From Acidimicrobiia bacterium (lineage in GTDB: Bacteria > Actinomycetota > Acidimicrobiia > Spongiisociales > UBA5794), in the NCBI GenBank assembly GCA_030065575.1, contig JASJDZ010000003.1:1-64000 (forward strand): 64,000 nt of DNA, read 5' to 3'. Position numbers and translations under genes: made by a program. Numbering within the stretch: the first letter of the stretch is position 1; every line of letters starts with the position of its first letter. The notes under the pieces are model-generated. The model saw nothing but the letters and a program-made list of their open reading frames with translations, did no database searches and had not been told where the DNA came from. Below are positions 60,501 to 64,000 of the stretch, in pieces.

Positions 60501-63500
60501 CAACTGCGGAACCACCATTCGAGATGCTGCCGATAGCCGAGAAGCCATCCGGCACGCTGTCCTCGACCGCAACACCGGTCGCAGTGTCGGGACCGGCGTT
60601 CGCCACCGTCACCGTGAAGGTCACCACATCACCAACACTTGGTGATGGATCAGAAACCGTCTTGGTCAACGACAGATCGATCAGTTGCGGAACCGCCGAT
60701 ACCGCATCCTCGTCATCCTCAGACTGATCACCGTCGTCATTGTCCGGTGTCGAATCCGGATCGAATCGATCGGAGCCGGTGACCTCAGCCACGTTCTTGT
60801 ACTCGTCGGCCGCACCAGTCGGCGGATCGACGACTGCGTCGAAGGTGAGAATGACCGTATCGAGAGCGGTGATGCTGAGACCGGACCAGGTGACCGTATT
60901 GCCAACCACGCCGCCACCGTTGGAGATACTGCCGATGCCGGAGAACCCGGACGGCACAACATCCTCCACCGCAACACCGGCAACGTCATCTGGCCCGAAG
61001 TTCGCCACGGTGATGGTGAAGGTCACGGTGTCTCCGACATTCGGAGTTGCATTCGACACGGACTTCGTCAGTTCCAGGTCTGCCACTTCGGGGACCACGG
61101 ACGCAGAATCCTCGTCGTCTTCGGATTGGTCGCCGTCGTCGTTGTTCGGAGTTGAGTCGGGATCGAACTGATCAGAGGCGGTCACCTCAGCAACGTTCAC
61201 GTACTCGCTCGGCGCACCGGTGGGCGCAACAACGTCGGCCTCGAAAGTCAGGATGATCGATCCGCCGGAGCTGATGGCCAGTCCAGACCAGGTGACCGTC
61301 GACCCGGCAGCGATTCCGCCGCCGGAAACGTTGGCGACATTCGTGTAGCCAGAGGGGACATCATCGACAACGGCAATGCCGGAGGCGTCGTCGGAGCCCA
61401 GGTTGACCACGGTGATGGTGAACGTGACTGTGTCACCAACGCCGGGAGTTGCGTCGGAGACGGTCTTGCTGAGCTCGAGATCGGCCTCGGTCGGAAGTAG
61501 ACCAACGTTGTCCTCGTCATCCTCGGATTGATCACCGTCGTCGTTGTTCGGAGTGGAGTCGGGATCGAATTGATCGGAGGCGGTCACCTCGGCCATGTTG
61601 AGATAGGCGGCAGGTGGCGCTTGGACCTCGGCCTGGAAGGTGACTGAAGTCGAACCGCCTGCCGGTACCGATAGGCCGGACCAGGTCACTACGTTCCCAA
61701 CCGCCAATCCGCCGTCGGAGATGCTCCCAATCGATGCATACCCGTTGGGCACTGTGTCGGCCAGGGAGACGCCGGTTGCGTCGTCCGGACCGGCATTGCT
61801 GACGCTCAGGGTGAAGGTCACGACCTCACCCACCAGCGGCGCGCTGTCGGAAACGGACTTGACCAGCGAGAGGTCGGCCTCCTGCGGCACAACCGCAGTC
61901 GCATCCTCGTCGTCCTCGGACTGGTCCCCGTCGTCATTGTCCGGGGTGCTGTCCGGGTCGTAGCGATCGGAGTCGACGACCTCAGCAACGTTCACGTACT
62001 CACCCGGCGCACCGGTTGGGGCGGCAACGGTCACATCGAAGGTCACCGCAGTCGACCCGCCGGCGGCGACCGCCAACCCGGTCCAGGAGATAACTCCGCC
62101 AGCTTCGCTGCCGCCATCGGAGATGTTGGTGATGGCGCTGTAGCCGGCCGGAACTACATCCTCTATGTCAACCCCGGTGGCGTCGTCCGGGCCGCCGTTG
62201 GAGACAGTGATAGTGAAGGTGACGGTGTCGCCGACATTTGGCGAGGCATCCGAGACTGTCTTGACCAGCGAGAGGTCGGCTTGCAGCGGGGTGACTCCGG
62301 CCCCATCCTCATCGTCCTCGGATTGATCGCCATCGTCGTTGTCCGGTGCCGAATCGGGGTCGCGCTGGTCGGAGGCAGTCACCTCAGCCGTATTGTCGTA
62401 ATCGGCCGTTGGTGCCAACACCTCGGCATCGAAGGTGACCGCAGTGGTTCCCCCGGCGGGCACGGTAAGGCCGGACCAGGTCACGGTCGAGCCCACGGCG
62501 GAACCGCCCGACGACACATTGACGATATTCGTGTACCCGTCCGGGACCGAGTCGGCGACCGCAACGCCGGTGGCGTCGTTGGGGCCGGCATTGGAGATCG
62601 TGATGGTGAAGGTGACGGTCTGACCCACATCCGGAGTGGCGTCGCTGACTGTCTTGGCCAGCGAGAGATCTGCCGCCTGCGGAGTCACCGTCTCGTTGGT
62701 CTCGTCATCCTCAGATTGATCGCCGTCGTCGTTATCCGGTGTCGAATCTGGATCGAGTGCGGCCGATGCGGTGACCTGGGCCACGTTCAGATACTCATCG
62801 GGAGCTCCGGATGGTGCTTGCACCGTCGCGGCGTATGTGAGGTTGATCGACGTAGAGGCTGGGATCGAGGCCACAGTCCAGATGAGGGTTGGGACTGCCG
62901 AGGCGTCCTGCGTGCTGCCTCCGGCGATCGAACCAGTCTCGTAGGCGAGCCCGGCGGGTAGGACGTCGGCCACCGCAACGTTGGTAGCGGTGTCCGGCCC
63001 GTCGTTGACCAGGGTGAGCACGTAGGTGATGGTGTCACCCACGTTGGGATTGATGTCGGATGCTGACTTGAAGAGGCTGAGGTCGGCTCGAGCGGTGAGC
63101 ACCGTCTCGGTGTCGGTGTCCGAGGTGGGTGTCCCTGCGGGGGCGAGCCCAACAACCGTTGCGGTGTTGGTGACCTGGCCGGTAGTCGCGTCCGCCGCAG
63201 TGACCGTGTAGGGAGCGGTACACGCCATCGTCCCCCCGGGAGCCAGAGTCGAACCCTGCGCCGGAGCGCACGTGATGGCGCCGAGCCCGGGCAGCGGGTC
63301 GCTGACCGTCACGTTGGTCAGCGACACGTCGCCGGTATTGGCCACGTCGAATGAGTAGGTGAGGGTGTCCCCCACCGAGACATCGCCGGAGCCATCCTCA
63401 TCGGCATTTGCGTCCAGGTGTTTAACCAGCGTGATCGTCGGGCTGCCTTCGATCGGGGTGGTGAGTGAGTCGGTGTCGCTGACCGGGGTGGAGTCGGGAT

Positions 63501-64000
63501 CAACGGCATCGACAGTCGCGGTGTTGTCGATCTGGCCGGTGTCGACATCGGTCTGGGTGACCACGTACTCGGCGCTACAAGTCAGCGTTGCCCCCGGCGT
63601 GAGCACGGCCGGCTGAGCCGGAACACAGGTCAGCGCACCCAACCCGGGCATCGGGTCCGAAATCACCGTATTCGACAGCGTCACGTTGCCTGTGTTGGTG
63701 GCCTCGAACTGATATGTGAGGGTGTCATCGCGAGTGACGCCGCCGGAACCGTCCTCATCGTCGTTGCCAACAAGCGTCTTCTCCAGCGTAATTGACGGTG
63801 TCTGGGCGACGAGAACCTGCTCGTCGTCGGTGTCGGAAACAAGTGTGGAGTCGGGAGAGAAGCCTTCGGCCGTGGCCGTGTTGACTATCTGGCCAAGATC
63901 GATGTCGGTCTGAGTCACCGAGTAGGTAGCCGAACATGAGATGGTCTCGCCGGGAAGCAGCACCGCGGGCGCAGCCGGCGTGCAGGTGAGAGCACTGAGC
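54553..64000 (-). CDS. Giant multidomain cell-surface protein with DUF11-type repeats, SdrD B-like domain and LPRTG sorting signal (partial, N-terminus beyond window end)
   Basis: Frame remains open and homologous to the repeats up to 64000 (LSALTCTPAAPAVLLPGETISCSATY). C-terminus is DELPRTGADLGRIALLGLLLLAIGSTLVRATARRS. Confidence 0.93.
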   Translation of the reverse strand, partial: LSALTCTPAAPAVLLPGETISCSATYSVTQTDIDLGQIVNTATAEGFSPDSTLVSDTDDEQVLVAQTPSITLEKTLVGNDDEDGSGGVTRDDTLTYQFEATNTGNVTLSNTVISDPMPGLGALTCVPAQPAVLTPGATLTCSAEYVVTQTDVDTGQIDNTATVDAVDPDSTPVSDTDSLTTPIEGSPTITLVKHLDANADEDGSGDVSVGDTLTYSFDVANTGDVSLTNVTVSDPLPGLGAITCAPAQGSTLAPGGTMACTAPYTVTAADATTGQVTNTATVVGLAPAGTPTSDTDTETVLTARADLSLFKSASDINPNVGDTITYVLTLVNDGPDTATNVAVADVLPAGLAYETGSIAGGSTQDASAVPTLIWTVASIPASTSINLTYAATVQAPSGAPDEYLNVAQVTASAALDPDSTPDNDDGDQSEDDETNETVTPQAADLSLAKTVSDATPDVGQTVTFTITISNAGPNDATGVAVADSVPDGYTNIVNVSSGGSAVGSTVTWSGLTVPAGGTTAVTFDAEVLAPTADYDNTAEVTASDQRDPDSAPDNDDGDQSEDDEDGAGVTPLQADLSLVKTVSDASPNVGDTVTFTITVSNGGPDDATGVDIEDVVPAGYSAITNISDGGSEAGGVISWTGLAVAAGGSTAVTFDVTVAAPTGAPGEYVNVAEVVDSDRYDPDSTPDNDDGDQSEDDEDATAVVPQEADLSLVKSVSDSAPLVGEVVTFTLSVSNAGPDDATGVSLADTVPNGYASIGSISDGGLAVGNVVTWSGLSVPAGGSTSVTFQAEVQAPPAAYLNMAEVTASDQFDPDSTPNNDDGDQSEDDEDNVGLLPTEADLELSKTVSDATPGVGDTVTFTITVVNLGSDDASGIAVVDDVPSGYTNVANVSGGGIAAGSTVTWSGLAISSGGSIILTFEADVVAPTGAPSEYVNVAEVTASDQFDPDSTPNNDDGDQSEDDEDSASVVPEVADLELTKSVSNATPNVGDTVTFTITVANFGPDDVAGVAVEDVVPSGFSGIGSISNGGGVVGNTVTWSGLSITALDTVILTFDAVVDPPTGAADEYKNVAEVTGSDRFDPDSTPDNDDGDQSEDDEDAVSAVPQLIDLSLTKTVSDPSPSVGDVVTFTVTVANAGPDTATGVAVEDSVPDGFSAIGSISNGGSAVGSAVTWSGLTIASGGSVVLTFEATVEAPPADYTNVAEVTAADQYDPDSTPNNDDGDQSEDDEDAVSAIPQLIDLSLTKTVSSPSPNVGDVVTFTVTVSNAGPDSATGVSVEDSVPDGFSSIAAISNGGSAVGSTVAWSGLVIAAGGSVDLTFAATVEAPPAGYSNVAEVTAADQYDPDSTPGNDDGDQSEDDEDAASLMPQQVDLSLAKTVSDPSPNVGDVVTFTVTVSNAGPDAATTVAVEDAVPSGFSSIGSISNGGSAVGNTVTWSGLTVVSGGSVDLTFEATVEAPPADFTNVAEVTAADQYDPDSTPDNDDGDQSEDDEDSAILVPQQIDLSLAKSVSNASPNVGDVVTFTVTVSNVGPDIATGVAVEDAVPDGFSGIAAISNGGSAVGSTVTWSGLTIAAGGSMDLTFAATVEAPPADFTNVVEVIAADQYDTDSTPNNDDGDQSEDDEDAASLVPQQIDLSLTKTVSDPSPNVGDVVTFTVTVANAGPDSATGVAVEDVVPSGFSGIGAISNGGSAVGSVVTWSGLTIAAGGSMDLTFAATVEAPPADYANVAQVTAADQYDQDSTPGNDDGDQSEDDEDSASAVPQRVDLSLAKAISDASPNVGDTVTFTVTVSNAGPDIATGVAVEDAVPDGFSAIGSISNGGSAAGNTVTWSGLTIASGGSIDLTFQATVEAPPADYTNVAEVTAADQYDPDSTPSNDDGDQSEDDEDSAGAVPRQIDLSLTKAVSDPSPNVGDVVTFTVTVANAGPAAATDVAVEDAVPSGFSAIGSISNGGSEAGNTVTWSGLTIGPGGSLDLTFEATVEAPPAGYTNVAEVTAADQYDPDSTPNNDDGDQSEDDEDAAVASPLEADLDLAKTVSNAAPNVGDVVTFTITVTNFGPSDATGVSVDDVVPSGFSNIGSISGGGSAVGSTVTWSGLTIASGGSATLTFQATVEPPTGTPGEYVNTAEVTSADQFDPDSTPGNDDGDQSEDDEDAASLVPQQIDLSLTKTVSDATPNVGDVVTFTITATNAGPDNATGVAVADVVPAGYSSIGAASGGGVVVVNTVTWLGLSIPAGDSVVLTFAATVEAPPADYANFAEVIAADQYDTDSTPNNDDGDQSEDDEDSASVVPQQIDLSLAKTVSDPSPNVGDVVTFTVTVANAGPDTATGVAVEDVVPSGFSSIGSISNGGSAVGSTVIWSGLTIGAGGSVDLTFEATVEAPPADFTNVAEVTAADQYDPDSTPGNDDGDQSEDDEDAAGLVPQQIDLEVSKSVDDATPPLGATVVYTINVTNRGPNDATGVDITDALPSGVGGISSISNAGVLAGGTITWADLSIGAGATIALTFEAVVGPVSGIPGEHENTVQVSAADQFDPDSTPGNDDGDQSEDDESAASISPAIIGLAKAVSSVVSLGDGTYTVTYLLTVENLGSVTLVDILLTDDVLGQFSGLDPSSPIAIDGSLTANPSWDGSASANVLAAGQSLDPGETGTVSISVVLTPGADMGPHDNTADVSGETPSGSTVTDQSTDGIDPDSDGDDSDGTVDDDDDPGEDDPTPVSFSEAPLLGLAKSGPVDPMSNGDGSFDVSYTLTVANLGDVVLSGVQVVDDLAATYADAVAWSLVGVSSIELDVSPTFDGMTDTALLTGADTMDPGATATVVIDLIVEPGADLGTYWNTATGTATSPAGTTVGDVSQNGTDIDPDANGDPTDNNDPTPTSFPALGSVSGTVWNDADADTAIGAGENGIGGIPVQLIDPGPDGVIGGGDDSVVAAVVTSPDGSFVFVDVPAGDYVVVVDSAGFPDPMLQTFDPDLTLDHNTPVSVVSGADSADNDFGYVGMFNLVLTKTVAGDQQRGGLVAFTITVRNEGPARALGPITVTDTVPDELPVAALDNEGWDCVAAGQDVTCVLAGDLDPGASATITVSATVAVDFGSEATNTAVVEVTGPVPEVDISDNADSASVAVDELPRTGADLGRIALLGLLLLAIGSTLVRATARRS
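56350..63087 (-). repeat. 17-unit tandem DUF11 repeat array (about 131-134 aa, about 0.4 kb per unit)
   Basis: 17 occurrences of NDDGDQSEDDE, each closing a unit that begins (A/I/V)DL(S/E/D)(L/V).K..SD...VG..V. Confidence 0.93.

Noticed and set aside
55099-62961. Many long + strand ORFs (e.g. 55099-55797, 57626-58444, 58471-59073, 62281-62961) over the giant gene
   Set aside because: They are antisense shadows of the repetitive DUF11 coding frame in high-GC DNA; their repeats mirror the minus-strand units and show no independent domain.
56350-63087. Regular about 0.4-kb repeats considered as CRISPR or satellite DNA
   Set aside because: Unit size, continuous open frame and protein-level conservation show an intragenic domain array.
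1-64000. tRNA, rRNA, transposase or phage genes
   Set aside because: None seen on either strand by eye; a tRNAscan/Infernal run would be needed to exclude small RNAs.

Overview
This 64 kb window is a gene-dense, high-GC actinobacterial chromosome segment. It looks Acidimicrobiia-like: NucS mismatch endonuclease, F420-type LLM oxidoreductases and SUF with SufU. Most of it is housekeeping: two methylmalonyl-CoA mutase family proteins, PBP1A-PASTA, an ABC exporter, two sirtuins, leucyl aminopeptidase, ATP:cobalamin adenosyltransferase, transketolase, a lipoate/2-oxoacid dehydrogenase operon, three separate suf loci, NAD salvage, a sigma-70 factor, NucS and an Eis-like GNAT. A giant DUF11-repeat cell-wall protein runs off the right edge (>3.1 kaa, LPRTG sorting signal). 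I saw no rRNA, tRNA, CRISPR array or transposase. The most unusual signals are: (1) a 213-bp interval beside nucS holding two additional diverged copies of the nucS 3' end (sliding-clamp tail plus stop), alternating with hairpins that show compensatory base changes; (2) a LipB-LipA fusion with both catalytic motif sets intact; (3) 17 DUF11 units with an invariant NDDGDQSEDDE linker; (4) five convergent gene pairs with interlocked 4-nt stop codons; (5) a DevR-like box plus sigma28-like promoter upstream of a CAP-domain gene; (6) an arginase-family gene split by a frameshift. All calls come from reading the sequence and the ORF track; no database search was run.
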